From Bacillus fonticola (GTDB lineage Bacteria > Bacillota > Bacilli > Bacillales > JC228): a stretch of DNA of 64,000 bases. Positions within the stretch are counted from its first letter, which is position 1. Every line of letters starts with the position of its first letter. Under the pieces are notes generated by a model. It made no database searches. It saw only the letters and a program-made list of their open reading frames with translations, and was not told where the DNA came from. The stretch covers positions 486,001-550,000 of the forward strand of contig NZ_CP052135.1 in the NCBI RefSeq assembly GCF_012955605.1, written 5' to 3'. Both the position numbers and the translations under genes were made by a program. This document shows, piece by piece, positions 41,621 to 50,237 of the stretch.

Positions 41621-42988
41621 ATGAATCGAACGTTGTCTGAAGTGGCAAAATGGACAAATGGGACCCTTCAAAAAGGTATCAACGGACACGACTTAGTAGG
41701 AAGTGTTGAGATTGATTCGAGAAAGGTTGAACAAGGTAGTTTGTTCGTTCCACTTGTAGGCGAACATGCTGATGGTCATCAGTTTGTCGAAAAGGCATTA
41801 TCTAAAGGTGCGTCGGCTAGTTTCTGGAAAAGAGGGACGCCAAATGCACCTAAAAGCAAGCCGCTCATTTTTGTAGAAGACCCACTGAAAGCTTTACAAC
41901 AATTGGCAAAGACTTATCGGGAAACGCTGTCAGCTCGTGTTGTCGGCATTACCGGAAGCAACGGAAAAACAACGACAAAAGACATGGTTTCTCACTTGTT
42001 ACAACCTTGTGGGAAGGTGCATAAAACAGCAGGCAACTATAATAACCACATCGGTCTTCCCTTAACTTTGTTACGTGCGCCAGAAGACGCTGATTGGCTT
42101 GTAGTAGAGATGGGCATGAATCGTGCAGGGGAAATCTCTCTGTTAACAACCATTGCTCAACCTGACGTTGCGATCATCACAAATATTGGTGAAGCACATA
42201 TCGAGTACTTTGGATCTCGAGAAGGAATTGCTCAAGCTAAGTGGGAAATTACTGAGGGAGTCTCCCAACAAGGTCTCGTATTGCTAGATGGGGACGAACC
42301 TCTTTTAAATACGTTAGCTGCACAACATCCGTCACCCCACATTGAAACAGTGGGATTCGGGGAAAAATGCGATTGGAGGGTCTCTGGGATTGAGGCTGAA
42401 CAATCAACAACGTCTTTCCGGATAGACCGTTTAGGTAGTGGTTTTTCGATGCCAGTATTGGGCTCCCATAACGTAAAAAATGCATTATTCGCGCTCGCTA
42501 CAGCTATTTATGCGGGGGTGGACGAAAGTCAGATTGCCGAACAGCTACCTTCCATGCAACTATCTGGAATGCGGATGGAAACCGTCACAGGTGCAAAAGG
42601 AGAAACGTACATTAATGATGCGTACAACGCTAGTCCAACATCGATGAACGCCGTCGTAAACTGGTTTCAAAACGAAGCGCATTTCAAGCGGAAAATAGCC
42701 GTGATTGGTGGAATGTTGGAGCTGGGAGAGCGCTCCGAATGGTACCATGCTGAAGTGGGAAGTCGACTTGATGCTAGTAAATTGGACTATGTGTTTCTAT
42801 TTGGAAAAGAAGCCCTGCCTATTTATGAAGCAGCGCAAGAAAACTTTCCAAAAGAGCGACTATTTCATACCGAATCAATGGAAGCTCTACAGCAATTTGT
42901 GGAAAATGTAGGAGCTACTGCTGAGACAGGTATCTTATTAAAAGGGTCTCGTGGGATGAGATTAGAGCGAGTATTACCAGGGCGTTAA
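41621..42988 (+). CDS. murF: UDP-N-acetylmuramoyl-tripeptide--D-alanyl-D-alanine ligase
   Basis: 455 residues from ATG 41621, after GGAGGAAAG; a longer upstream frame overlaps ddl and lacks that support. Mur ligase signatures: ATP loop GITGSNGKTTTKDMV, AGNYNNHIGLPLTLL, EMGMNRAGEI, NIGEAHIEYFGS and the C-terminal NDAYNASPTSM. It adds D-Ala-D-Ala to UDP-MurNAc-tripeptide in the cytoplasm, completing the cell-wall precursor. Probably co-transcribed with ddl. Confidence 0.96.
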   Translation: MNRTLSEVAKWTNGTLQKGINGHDLVGSVEIDSRKVEQGSLFVPLVGEHADGHQFVEKALSKGASASFWKRGTPNAPKSKPLIFVEDPLKALQQLAKTYRETLSARVVGITGSNGKTTTKDMVSHLLQPCGKVHKTAGNYNNHIGLPLTLLRAPEDADWLVVEMGMNRAGEISLLTTIAQPDVAIITNIGEAHIEYFGSREGIAQAKWEITEGVSQQGLVLLDGDEPLLNTLAAQHPSPHIETVGFGEKCDWRVSGIEAEQSTTSFRIDRLGSGFSMPVLGSHNVKNALFALATAIYAGVDESQIAEQLPSMQLSGMRMETVTGAKGETYINDAYNASPTSMNAVVNWFQNEAHFKRKIAVIGGMLELGERSEWYHAEVGSRLDASKLDYVFLFGKEALPIYEAAQENFPKERLFHTESMEALQQFVENVGATAETGILLKGSRGMRLERVLPGR

Positions 42989-43195
42989 CAGAAAGATTTC
43001 AACGGATTGATCACATCCTTGTGTGAAATGATGGGTAGGAAAATGGAAATTTTTTTGTTGAAAGAGAAAACTTGTCGTCCTACCACTTGAAAATAAGAGA
43101 GCGAAGGCGTAAGATAAATTCTGATGTGTGTAAGAGATGGAGAACGCTTGTACGCAAGTGGCGAATCACGTCTCACGCAAAACTAGGTGATGCGA

Positions 43196-43864
43196 ATGAT
43201 GGGTTGTTTATGGATCCAAGGAGTTGAAGAAGCAGACTTTACGCCAGACTCTTTGATTCAAGCATACCAGCAAATCACAGACGGATACCTACTCACCCTC
43301 CATCCGTTTGCTAAACGGACGAAACGCGGGGTTTCTTTTCATAACTGGACACGTTGGGTGGAAGAGGAGTTCCACTATTTGGAGGATGTTTGTGAAAAAG
43401 TTCACGTAGCTGGGTTTGGAACTGGAGGATTACTCGCGCTATCACTCGCACAGCGATGGGAAGTTACCAGCTGTCAGCTCGTCAACACAGGCATGTATGT
43501 GTACGCACCGATGACGTTACGAGAAAAAATGCACAGACGTAAATATGAGCGAACTGCACGAGATTTTCTTTCATTTTTAGAGGAACAGCAACGTGAACGC
43601 CTTCTCACATCCCCGATGGCTGCAGGGATGTGGTGTAAGCAGCGGGCTTATGAAGCAAAGCAGTGTTTCTCTAATTTCTCCGTTCCGACGATAGTGATTG
43701 ACGATGTCGAACAGGAGGCGTGGGGGAAAAAACTGTTCACACAACTTGGCACATCAAATAAATTGCATGTACCTGGAGCGGATTGGACAACTGGAGAGGA
43801 GTCATGGAAAAGTATACTGGCTCCTTTTTATCACCAAGTCCCCTCTAGTAAAGAAGGAGATTGA
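43196..43864 (+). CDS. Alpha/beta-hydrolase-like protein with altered nucleophile elbow
   Basis: About 222 residues; several starts cluster (GTG 43187, ATGs 43190, 43196, 43199) behind AGGTGA, and 43196 is a compromise. The fold is of the carboxylesterase/serine-aminopeptidase kind (LHPFAKRT loop, KVHVAGFGTGGLLALSLA, SVPTIVIDDVEQE late). The elbow that should read GxSxG reads GFGTGG, with Thr near residue 76 in the Ser position; no convincing terminal His follows GADWTTGEE. It may be a non-catalytic member. It sits between murF and cshA; the cshA ribosome site lies in its 3' end. Confidence 0.72.
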   Translation: MMGCLWIQGVEEADFTPDSLIQAYQQITDGYLLTLHPFAKRTKRGVSFHNWTRWVEEEFHYLEDVCEKVHVAGFGTGGLLALSLAQRWEVTSCQLVNTGMYVYAPMTLREKMHRRKYERTARDFLSFLEEQQRERLLTSPMAAGMWCKQRAYEAKQCFSNFSVPTIVIDDVEQEAWGKKLFTQLGTSNKLHVPGADWTTGEESWKSILAPFYHQVPSSKEGD

Positions 43865-43870
43865 ATATTT

Positions 43871-45382
43871 TTGACAACTTTTGAAGATTTACAATTGAGT
43901 CAACAGCTTCTATCGTCCATTAAAAAAATGGGATTTGAAGAAGCAACCCCTGTTCAAGCGGAGACCATTCCGCTTTCGTTAGCAGGAAACGATGTTATTG
44001 GTCAAGCACAAACAGGGACGGGTAAAACGGTAGCGTTTGGTATCCCACTTATTGAGAAAATTGATCCGAAGCTAACAGGAATACAAGGATTAATTATTGC
44101 CCCTACGCGTGAGCTTGCAGTACAAGTGACAGAGGAACTGTATAAGCTCGGCTACCATAAAAGAGCACGTGTTCTTGCTGTCTTTGGAGGACAAGAAATT
44201 AGCCGTCAAATTCGCGCATTGAAAAAACAACCGAGCATTATCGTCGGAACGCCAGGACGTTTACTTGACCATATTCGTCGGAAAACATTGCGTTTATCCG
44301 AAGTAAACACAGTGATCTTGGATGAAGCAGATGAAATGCTTAACATGGGCTTTATTGAGGACATTGAGAGCATTTTAGAAAATGTACCAAGTGAGCACCA
44401 AACTTTGTTGTTCTCTGCGACGATGCCTCCACCGATTCGGAAAATTGCAGAGCGTTTTATGAAAGAACCTCAAATCGTTCGGGTAAAAGCAAAAGAAATG
44501 ACGGTTCCTAAAATTCAGCAATCGTACGTAGAAGTACAAGAACGACAAAAGTTCGATACCCTTACAAGACTTTTGGATATGCAATCGCCAGAGCTCGCTA
44601 TCGTATTTGGACGTACAAAACGCCGTGTCGATGAGCTTTCTAAAGCATTATCCATTCGTGGCTATATTGCTGAAGGGATTCATGGTGACTTGAGCCAATC
44701 ACGCCGTTTGCAAGTATTGCGCAAAGGTAAAGAGGGGACACTTGACATTCTTGTCGCAACAGATGTTGCTGCACGTGGATTAGACATTAGCGGTGTAACC
44801 CACGTATATAACTTTGACGTCCCGCAAGACCCAGAAAGCTACGTACACCGTATTGGCCGAACAGGGCGTGCTGGAAAAGAAGGGGCTGCGGTTACTTTTG
44901 TGACACCGCGCGAACTTCCTTACCTTCGAAGCGTCGAACAAGTGACAAAGCGTAAAATGGATCGCATTAAGGCGCCGTCTCTTCGCGATGCGATTGAAGG
45001 GCAGCAACAGGCGATCGTAGAGCAATTGTTGGAGACCGTGAGCGCTAATGGCTATACAGACTTTACAAAAGCTGCTGAAGAACTTTTGGAAAAAGAAGAT
45101 GCAGTTTCACTCGTAGCCAGTGCATTGCATATTCTTACGAAGAAGCCTGAAGAAACTCCTGTGGAATTGACTCCAGAATCACCAGCTCCAGTGAAAAGGG
45201 GCGGCGATAGAGGAGGAAATAGTGGCGGTCGCGGTAGTTATAATAAGCGAGGCGGCAAGAGCCAAAAAGGGCAAGGTCGCTACAAACGCACACAATCATC
45301 TGACCGACGTCGTTCGTCTTATTCTTCATCAAAAGGTGGAAGTGGTCGCTCGTCATCACAGTGGTCTAACTCTAACGCGTAA
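43871..45382 (+). CDS. cshA: DEAD-box ATP-dependent RNA helicase CshA
   Basis: 503 residues from TTG 43871 (AAGGAG at 43854-43859). All helicase motifs are present: Q-motif, AQTGTGKT (I), PTRELA (Ia), TPGR (Ib), DEAD (II), SAT (III), ARGLDI (V) and [10 protein letters not shown] (VI). The last ~75 residues are a basic, glycine/serine-rich RNA-binding tail ([15 protein letters not shown]). CshA works with the RNA degradosome and in ribosome assembly and cold adaptation. Position after murF matches B. subtilis. Confidence 0.95.
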   Translation: MTTFEDLQLSQQLLSSIKKMGFEEATPVQAETIPLSLAGNDVIGQAQTGTGKTVAFGIPLIEKIDPKLTGIQGLIIAPTRELAVQVTEELYKLGYHKRARVLAVFGGQEISRQIRALKKQPSIIVGTPGRLLDHIRRKTLRLSEVNTVILDEADEMLNMGFIEDIESILENVPSEHQTLLFSATMPPPIRKIAERFMKEPQIVRVKAKEMTVPKIQQSYVEVQERQKFDTLTRLLDMQSPELAIVFGRTKRRVDELSKALSIRGYIAEGIHGDLSQSRRLQVLRKGKEGTLDILVATDVAARGLDISGVTHVYNFDVPQDPESYVHRIGRTGRAGKEGAAVTFVTPRELPYLRSVEQVTKRKMDRIKAPSLRDAIEGQQQAIVEQLLETVSANGYTDFTKAAEELLEKEDAVSLVASALHILTKKPEETPVELTPESPAPVKRGGDRGGNSGGRGSYNKRGGKSQKGQGRYKRTQSSDRRRSSYSSSKGGSGRSSSQWSNSNA

Positions 45383-45398
45383 ATAATTAATACAAGAC

Positions 45399-45434
45399 AA
45401 GGAGGCTCGCTATTATAGTGTAGTCTCCTTTTTG
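45399..45434 (+). terminator. Terminator of cshA
   Basis: AAGGAGGCT pairs with AGTCTCCTT, then TTT GTT; convincing but with a large loop. Confidence 0.75.
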
Positions 45435-45471
45435 TTATAGCGTGGGGAAGGAAAGGAAACCTTTTGGCCGT

Positions 45472-45993
45472 ATGAAACGTAGATTTAGAAAACGAACTGA
45501 AATGGGTGAAGAAATGGAGTCTAGTCTAGAGAAGCAGTTACCAAAACGTGCTAAGCAAGTATGGAGGTGGCACGGAGCGATAGGTTCAGGGGTGGTTCTA
45601 GCTATTTGGATGATCTTTCTTTTTGTAGCTGTGGGTTCGAATTTAGGGATAGGATGGCGAGTAGGTACATTTCTCGTGGTGCTTCTTTACGGGATATATG
45701 CAGTCGTCATTGTCCCGACATTACGATACAACAAATGGAAATATGAAGTTCGTGAAGAAGAAATGGAGCTTCAGTACGGAATCTTTATAACGAAAAGAAC
45801 ACTCGTTCCGATGGTTCGGGTGCAGCATGTTGATTCGGTACAAGGCCCTATTTTGCGGATGTACAAACTCGCCTCTTTACAAATTACGACAGCCGCTACT
45901 ACTCATGAAATTCCGGCATTAGAGCAAAAGGATGCTGAGGAGTTAAGGCGTGCTATTTCTCAATTAGCAAGGGTGGCGAAAGAAGATGTTTAA
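45472..45993 (+). CDS. ydbS: YdbS-like PH-domain (bPH2/DUF304) membrane protein
   Basis: About 173 residues from ATG 45472; a GTG at 45442 and an ATG at 45502 are alternatives as no ribosome site decides. A basic N-terminus precedes two membrane spans (~residues 38-90), then a bPH2 domain: KYEVREEEMELQYGIFITKRTLVPMVRVQHVDSVQGP. Overlaps ydbT by eight bases. In B. subtilis ydbS and ydbT likewise follow cshA and have been linked to resistance to heterologous antimicrobial compounds; mechanism unknown. Confidence 0.88.
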   Translation: MKRRFRKRTEMGEEMESSLEKQLPKRAKQVWRWHGAIGSGVVLAIWMIFLFVAVGSNLGIGWRVGTFLVVLLYGIYAVVIVPTLRYNKWKYEVREEEMELQYGIFITKRTLVPMVRVQHVDSVQGPILRMYKLASLQITTAATTHEIPALEQKDAEELRRAISQLARVAKEDV

Positions 45994-47467
45994 ACGAAAG
46001 CGACAACATCCAATCGCACTCGTCTCCGAAGTATTAGTCGCAGTTCGAGAAGGAATCATTCCTCTTTTGCTGCTATTTTTTGCCGGAAGAACGGAGAATT
46101 TACTATCTTCTTTCATCGTACCTTCAATTGCCCTATTCGTCTTAGCATCTTTAGGGTTTGTGAAGTGGTGGCGGTTCGTCTATTGGGTGGAAGATGATGA
46201 ATTGCGGGTGGAGAGTGGATTATTTGTTCGGCAAAAGCGGTACATCCCCTTTGAGCGAATCCAGAGTACGGATATTACGGAAGGTGTGATCCAAAGATTA
46301 TTCAAACGAGTAAAGTTTTCCTTTGAAACGGGTGGCTCCTCTAGTGAGAAAAAGAGTGCTGAAGCAACAATTAACGCCTTAACTCGTGATGAAGCTCAAG
46401 AGATGCAAAGCTATATTGCAAAGAGGAAGCAGGCGTTAGAATACGGAGAAGATAACGAACAAGAGGAAGACTTTGACTCCGAGGATGTCTATTTTCCGAA
46501 AGTATATGAAGCACCTAAAGAAGAAAAGTTGTATGAAATGCCATGGCATCATATTCTAATCATGGCAGCTACTTCTGGGAGTATTGGCATCATTTTAACG
46601 GCAGTCATTGCATTTGGAACACAGTTTATCGATGTTCTTCCATTTGAAGAAGTATTTTCAGATGTAGAAAATGCTGTTTCCACCAATCTATTGATGTTAG
46701 TTCTCATGATATCTCTTGCACTTGCCGTTATGTGGATAGTAGGGACCGCTTTTCTTTTTGTGAAATACGGCAAGTTTACAGTGTGGAAAACGGAGAAAGA
46801 ATTCATTTTAACGAAGGGACTAGTAGAGAAAAAGCGACTCACAATCCCTTTGCATCGCATACAAGCTATTCGAGTTGTCCGAAGCCCCCTACGTCAAGTA
46901 TTAGGCTTTGCGACAGTTAGGCTAGATAGCGCAGGCGGCTCATCGAACGACGTTTCCGGAACCGGAATTTTATTATTTCCGCTAATACCTACCAAAGGCG
47001 TTCAAGTACAATTGGAGAAAATATTCCATGACTATTCGATTCCTGATCGTGACCTATGGGTGCGTGCTCCGAAAAGGGCGTGGTGGCGAATTGTGCGTGG
47101 CACTACAATCGGAACCTTCCTCATTGCTTTTATATTCGTTTGGTGGGTCGAGTGGTACACGTGGACCATCTCCATTTTAACTATCCTCACGCTTTTATGG
47201 GGTAGGTGGATATGGAAGAGCGCAGGTTTGGCAATTAAAGATGACCAACTGGCTCTACGATATCGCTTCTTTTCAGAAACCACTTTACTAGTTCGCAAAC
47301 ATCGCATTCAATCGATTAAGGTTTCTCAATCGATATTCCAAAAGCGGCTAAAGGTTCAAAACATTGAAGTCTCCTTGAAGTCAGGTGAGGGAAGCAAAGT
47401 TGGACTCGTGAGCGATTATGAGGTAAGTGACATCGCAACGGTATATAGTTGGTTTCAAAGAAAATAA
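45986..47467 (+). CDS. ydbT: YdbT-like PH-domain membrane protein
   Basis: 493 residues with three bPH2 domains alternating with membrane spans: LRVESGLFVRQKRYIPFERIQSTD (~residues 75-100), FILTKGLVEKKRLTIPLHRIQAIR (~270-295) and LRYRFFSETTLLVRKHRIQSIK (~415-440). The acidic cytoplasmic insert DNEQEEDFDSEDVYF lies near residue 160. Coupled to ydbS by an eight-base overlap; the two probably form a complex. Function unclear in the family. Confidence 0.9.
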   Translation: MFKRKRQHPIALVSEVLVAVREGIIPLLLLFFAGRTENLLSSFIVPSIALFVLASLGFVKWWRFVYWVEDDELRVESGLFVRQKRYIPFERIQSTDITEGVIQRLFKRVKFSFETGGSSSEKKSAEATINALTRDEAQEMQSYIAKRKQALEYGEDNEQEEDFDSEDVYFPKVYEAPKEEKLYEMPWHHILIMAATSGSIGIILTAVIAFGTQFIDVLPFEEVFSDVENAVSTNLLMLVLMISLALAVMWIVGTAFLFVKYGKFTVWKTEKEFILTKGLVEKKRLTIPLHRIQAIRVVRSPLRQVLGFATVRLDSAGGSSNDVSGTGILLFPLIPTKGVQVQLEKIFHDYSIPDRDLWVRAPKRAWWRIVRGTTIGTFLIAFIFVWWVEWYTWTISILTILTLLWGRWIWKSAGLAIKDDQLALRYRFFSETTLLVRKHRIQSIKVSQSIFQKRLKVQNIEVSLKSGEGSKVGLVSDYEVSDIATVYSWFQRK

Positions 47468-47468
47468 T

Positions 47469-47497
47469 AAAAAGGTCGGTGCCCCACTCGCACCGCC
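47469..47497 (-). terminator. Terminator of the rhomboid gene, formed by the repeat
   Basis: Minus strand GGCGGTGC pairs with GCACCGACC around GAGTGGG, then five T. The stem is part of a copy of the ~180-bp repeat family. Confidence 0.65.
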
Positions 47498-47573
47498 TTG
47501 ATCACAACTAGACTGCTTTGTGCCTTGTGCCCAGTTTCCATTCATGGTGGGGTGCTCTGCTCATGAATGTTTT
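47478..47573 (-). repeat. Shortened inverted copy of the ~180-bp repeat family
   Basis: Reverse-complemented it runs AAAACATTCATGAGC...CACAAAGCAGTCTAGTTGTG and ATCAAGGCGGTGCGAG, nearly identical to the first half of the 9-kb unit after the divergent 5' part. It occupies the space between ydbT and the rhomboid gene exactly, up to the rhomboid stop codon. Confidence 0.85.
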
Positions 47574-48170
47574 CTATGCGAACTTTTTCGTTTGAAGAAG
47601 CATCCAACCGATAATGAGGCCAAATAGGAGACCGAAAATATGGGCCGCTATGTTGATATTGGACTGTAAAAAAGTAAAGACAAGACCAATGCTGACAATT
47701 GTAATAATCATGTTCCGATTTTGTCTTCCTAGTTTGTCGCGGTGTAGAAGAACAAGTGCGATGTAAAATCCGAACAACCCATAAATAGCTCCACTAGAAC
47801 CGACATGCACATAGGCAGGACCTTCTAATAGGAATGTAGCCACATTACCAGCTAAACCTGCTCCTACATAGACCAATATAAACCAGAGTTTTCCTAGTAG
47901 CTTCTCTAAAAATGGGGCGAAGATGACTAGCGAAAACGAATTAAACAACAAATGAGTCAAACCCGCATGAACGATGATCGGAGTGAATAGACGCCACCAT
48001 TCTCCTTCGCTTATTAAGTAGTTGACTCCGATAAGATAGCCGCGTAGCTCATCACCGGTACCAGGAAGTAGCGATGTGACGAGATATACCGCTAGATGAA
48101 TGGCCACAATCGCACTGACTATCGGATATTTACGTAGAAACTCTGATAAGCTTTCAGTTCGTAGAAACAT
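47574..48170 (-). CDS. Rhomboid family intramembrane serine protease (YdcA-like)
   Basis: 198 residues from ATG 48170, preceded by GGAGGATTG. Six spans; catalytic Ser126 in VGSSGAIYGLFG and His177 in NINIAAHIFGLLFG form the rhomboid dyad, and HAGLTHLLFNSFSL in span two carries the conserved HxxxN residues. It cleaves membrane proteins within or near their spans; substrates unknown. Located on the opposite strand between ydbT and acpS, like ydcA in B. subtilis. A repeat copy begins at its stop codon. Confidence 0.92.
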   Translation of the reverse strand: MFLRTESLSEFLRKYPIVSAIVAIHLAVYLVTSLLPGTGDELRGYLIGVNYLISEGEWWRLFTPIIVHAGLTHLLFNSFSLVIFAPFLEKLLGKLWFILVYVGAGLAGNVATFLLEGPAYVHVGSSGAIYGLFGFYIALVLLHRDKLGRQNRNMIITIVSIGLVFTFLQSNINIAAHIFGLLFGLIIGWMLLQTKKFA

Positions 48171-48380
48171 ACAATCCTCCAGGTAGCGTGTATCACACAC
48201 GCTTCATTATGAAACTCTTGTCCTATAGTATAATATAGAACCTGTTAAAAATAGTACTATGATGTCATGAAGTGCCAAAAAAACAAGTTTATTCTGATAG
48301 CCATCCTAAAGCAATGATCCACTAATGCGGTGAAAATGGTTCCTTCGTAGAGCGACGAACCCGAGCTTTGGATGGTAATT

Positions 48381-48460
48381 CCAAACTAGTCGAGCACATA
48401 TCTAGACTCAAATCAGTATATCCAGACTAATCGAGTGCACATACAGACTCAACTATTTCC
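48381..48460 (+). repeat. Two imperfect ~40-bp direct repeats upstream of acpS
   Basis: Units 48381-48420 and 48421-48460 share CYAAACTARTCGAG-like starts and AGACTCAA ends (CTAGTCGAGCACATATCTAGACTCAA against CTAATCGAGTGCACATACAGACTCAA in short alignment). The surrounding 48201-48480 shows no gene. Confidence 0.5.
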
Positions 48461-48480
48461 AAGCTCAAAAGGAGTGCCAT

Positions 48481-48843
48481 ATGATAGAGGGAATCGGGAT
48501 TGACATAACAGAAACCGGGCGAATCGCGAAGATGCTGAAACAGCAACCGAGATTTGTAGAGCGGGTATTAACGGAGCGGGAGCAGCAGGAATTTTTTGAG
48601 TTACCCGAGCGAAGAAAGGTTGAATGGTTATCAGGCCGCTTCGCCGCAAAAGAAGCTTTTTCAAAAGCGACGGGGACAGGTATAGGGAAAGACCTTTCCT
48701 TTCAAGACATAGAAATCTTCTGTGATGAGCGTGGCAAACCATTTGTGCAACGCCCGTTTTTCGAAGGGGTTCATCTGTCCATTTCCCATAGTGATTCGTA
48801 TGCAGTCGCCCATGTTGTGATAGAACGAAAACGAATGGAGTAG
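48481..48843 (+). CDS. acpS: Holo-[acyl-carrier-protein] synthase
   Basis: 120 residues. Begins IEGIGIDITETGRI with the Mg-binding Asp8, and carries SGRFAAKEAFSKATGTGIG with the second metal residue Glu; SISHSDSYAVAHVV ends the fold. It transfers 4'-phosphopantetheine from CoA to apo-ACP, needed for fatty-acid synthesis. AAAGGAGTG precedes the ATG. Gene order acpS-ydcC-alr is the same as in B. subtilis. Confidence 0.95.
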   Translation: MIEGIGIDITETGRIAKMLKQQPRFVERVLTEREQQEFFELPERRKVEWLSGRFAAKEAFSKATGTGIGKDLSFQDIEIFCDERGKPFVQRPFFEGVHLSISHSDSYAVAHVVIERKRME

Positions 48844-48914
48844 GTCCCGACGGACGAAGGGCTTGAATGTTCGCCAACTGAACAGTGTCAAGTAAGTCCT
48901 TGTCCCCTATTTGT

Positions 48915-48944
48915 GACATATTCGAATAGGTTGTCTCATATATT
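48915..48944 (+). promoter_or_regulatory. Candidate sigma-E (sporulation) promoter of ydcC
   Basis: GACATATT (48915-48922) and CATATATT (48937-48944) are 14 bases apart, close to the sigma-E consensus (GTCATATT, CATACA-T). It lies about 180 bases before the ydcC start, in a 278-base interval without a gene. ydcC is reported as a mother-cell gene in B. subtilis, which makes this plausible. Confidence 0.4.
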
Positions 48945-49121
48945 CGTAGTGCACATAGGGAGACAAGGGTTCGCCCCTGCCTTTGCGCACATGCTCACAC
49001 TTCTCTTTAGCTTGAGGTGCCCAAGCAGGAAAAAGAGTAGCTTGTATGTGACTTGAGCAGGGTGGCGTCCTCTTTTCTCTCCTTTTCCAGAAACATTGAA
49101 TCAACTAAAGGGGTTGAAAAG

Positions 49122-50138
49122 ATGAAAAAAGTGTACTTTATCTGCATGATCGCGCTACTCACACTTTTGCTCGCTGCATGCGGATCCAGGTCTCAAGAAG
49201 AAGTGGTTGGGGACTTAGAGAAGAAAGTTGAACAAATGGACGGCTATAAAGCAGAAGCGACAATGACTTTGCAAATGGGCACAGAGCCACAAGAGTATAA
49301 TGTGGAAGTTTGGCATCAAAAAGAAAATTACTACCGTGTGAACCTACAAAACGCACAAAAGGATCAAAACCAGATGATTCTTCGAAATGATGAGGGAGTG
49401 TTTGTACTCACACCTGCCCTGAACAAATCGTTCCGCTTCCAGAGCGAATGGCCTAACAATTCCTCACAAGCCTACTTGTATGAATCGCTTGTGAAAGACA
49501 TTTTAGAGGATGGAGAAGCGACGTACGAAGAGACGGATGATACTTATGTGTTTACAACAAAAACACGATATCAAAATAATAAAATGCTTCCTACTCAAAA
49601 GATAACGTTTGCGAAAAAGGATTTGGCTCCTGTGAAGGTAGAAGTGTTGGATACAGATCAAAATCCTTTGGTAACAGTTAACTTTACAAGTGTAGAATTC
49701 GATGCACAGTTTGAAGACGGTGACTTTGATGTGAAGAAAAATATGACAGGGGCGAGGGAACAACTTGAAGTTCCTGTAAATGCAGAAGTGATGGATGAGG
49801 AGTTCACAGTTCTTTACCCAACACAGGAGATTGTGGGTACTGAGCTAGAAAGTGAAGAGAAAATCGAAATAGAAGACGGACAACGCGTCATCCTTTCTTA
49901 CGAGGGAGAAAAATCGTACACACTCATACAGGAGAAGCAAACAGTCGTTCCAAGCAGTGCGGAAGTCGTGACGCTCACAGGAAATCCTGTTGATCTTGGA
50001 TTTGCTGTAGGAGCAATGACAGACCAAACGATTCGCTGGAGCTACAATGGAGTAGAGTACCTTCTTGCATCTGATAGTTTAACACAAGAAGAGCTGGCAA
50101 TGGTCGCTCGATCTGTTCAAGGAGATATGGTAAAATAA
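49122..50138 (+). CDS. ydcC: YdcC-like outer-membrane-lipoprotein-sorting (LolA-fold) lipoprotein
   Basis: 338 residues from ATG 49122, following AAAGGGG. Lipoprotein signal ending LLAAC (Cys20). The mature part opens with a LolA/LppX-like half-barrel (YKAEATMTLQMGTEPQEYNVEVWHQKENYYRV, KSFRFQSEWPNNSSQAYLYESLVKDIL) and ends in a DUF4367-like stretch with FTVLYPTQEI and IRWSYNGVEYLLASD. In Bacillus it is a sporulation-associated lipoprotein, role in forespore envelope not settled. Terminator follows. Confidence 0.88.
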   Translation: MKKVYFICMIALLTLLLAACGSRSQEEVVGDLEKKVEQMDGYKAEATMTLQMGTEPQEYNVEVWHQKENYYRVNLQNAQKDQNQMILRNDEGVFVLTPALNKSFRFQSEWPNNSSQAYLYESLVKDILEDGEATYEETDDTYVFTTKTRYQNNKMLPTQKITFAKKDLAPVKVEVLDTDQNPLVTVNFTSVEFDAQFEDGDFDVKKNMTGAREQLEVPVNAEVMDEEFTVLYPTQEIVGTELESEEKIEIEDGQRVILSYEGEKSYTLIQEKQTVVPSSAEVVTLTGNPVDLGFAVGAMTDQTIRWSYNGVEYLLASDSLTQEELAMVARSVQGDMVK

Positions 50139-50149
50139 GAGGTAACATG

Positions 50150-50181
50150 GCAGGCTCTAATCAGGGTCTGCTTTCTTTTTA
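50150..50181 (+). terminator. Terminator of ydcC
   Basis: GCAGGCTC pairs with GGGTCTGC (G-T pairs), loop of six, then TTTCTTTTT. Confidence 0.75.
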
Positions 50182-50237
50182 CTGATTTTAGTGAACATAA
50201 ACTTTGTGGTTTAGAAAAGTGAAGTGAGGTGCGGCTG

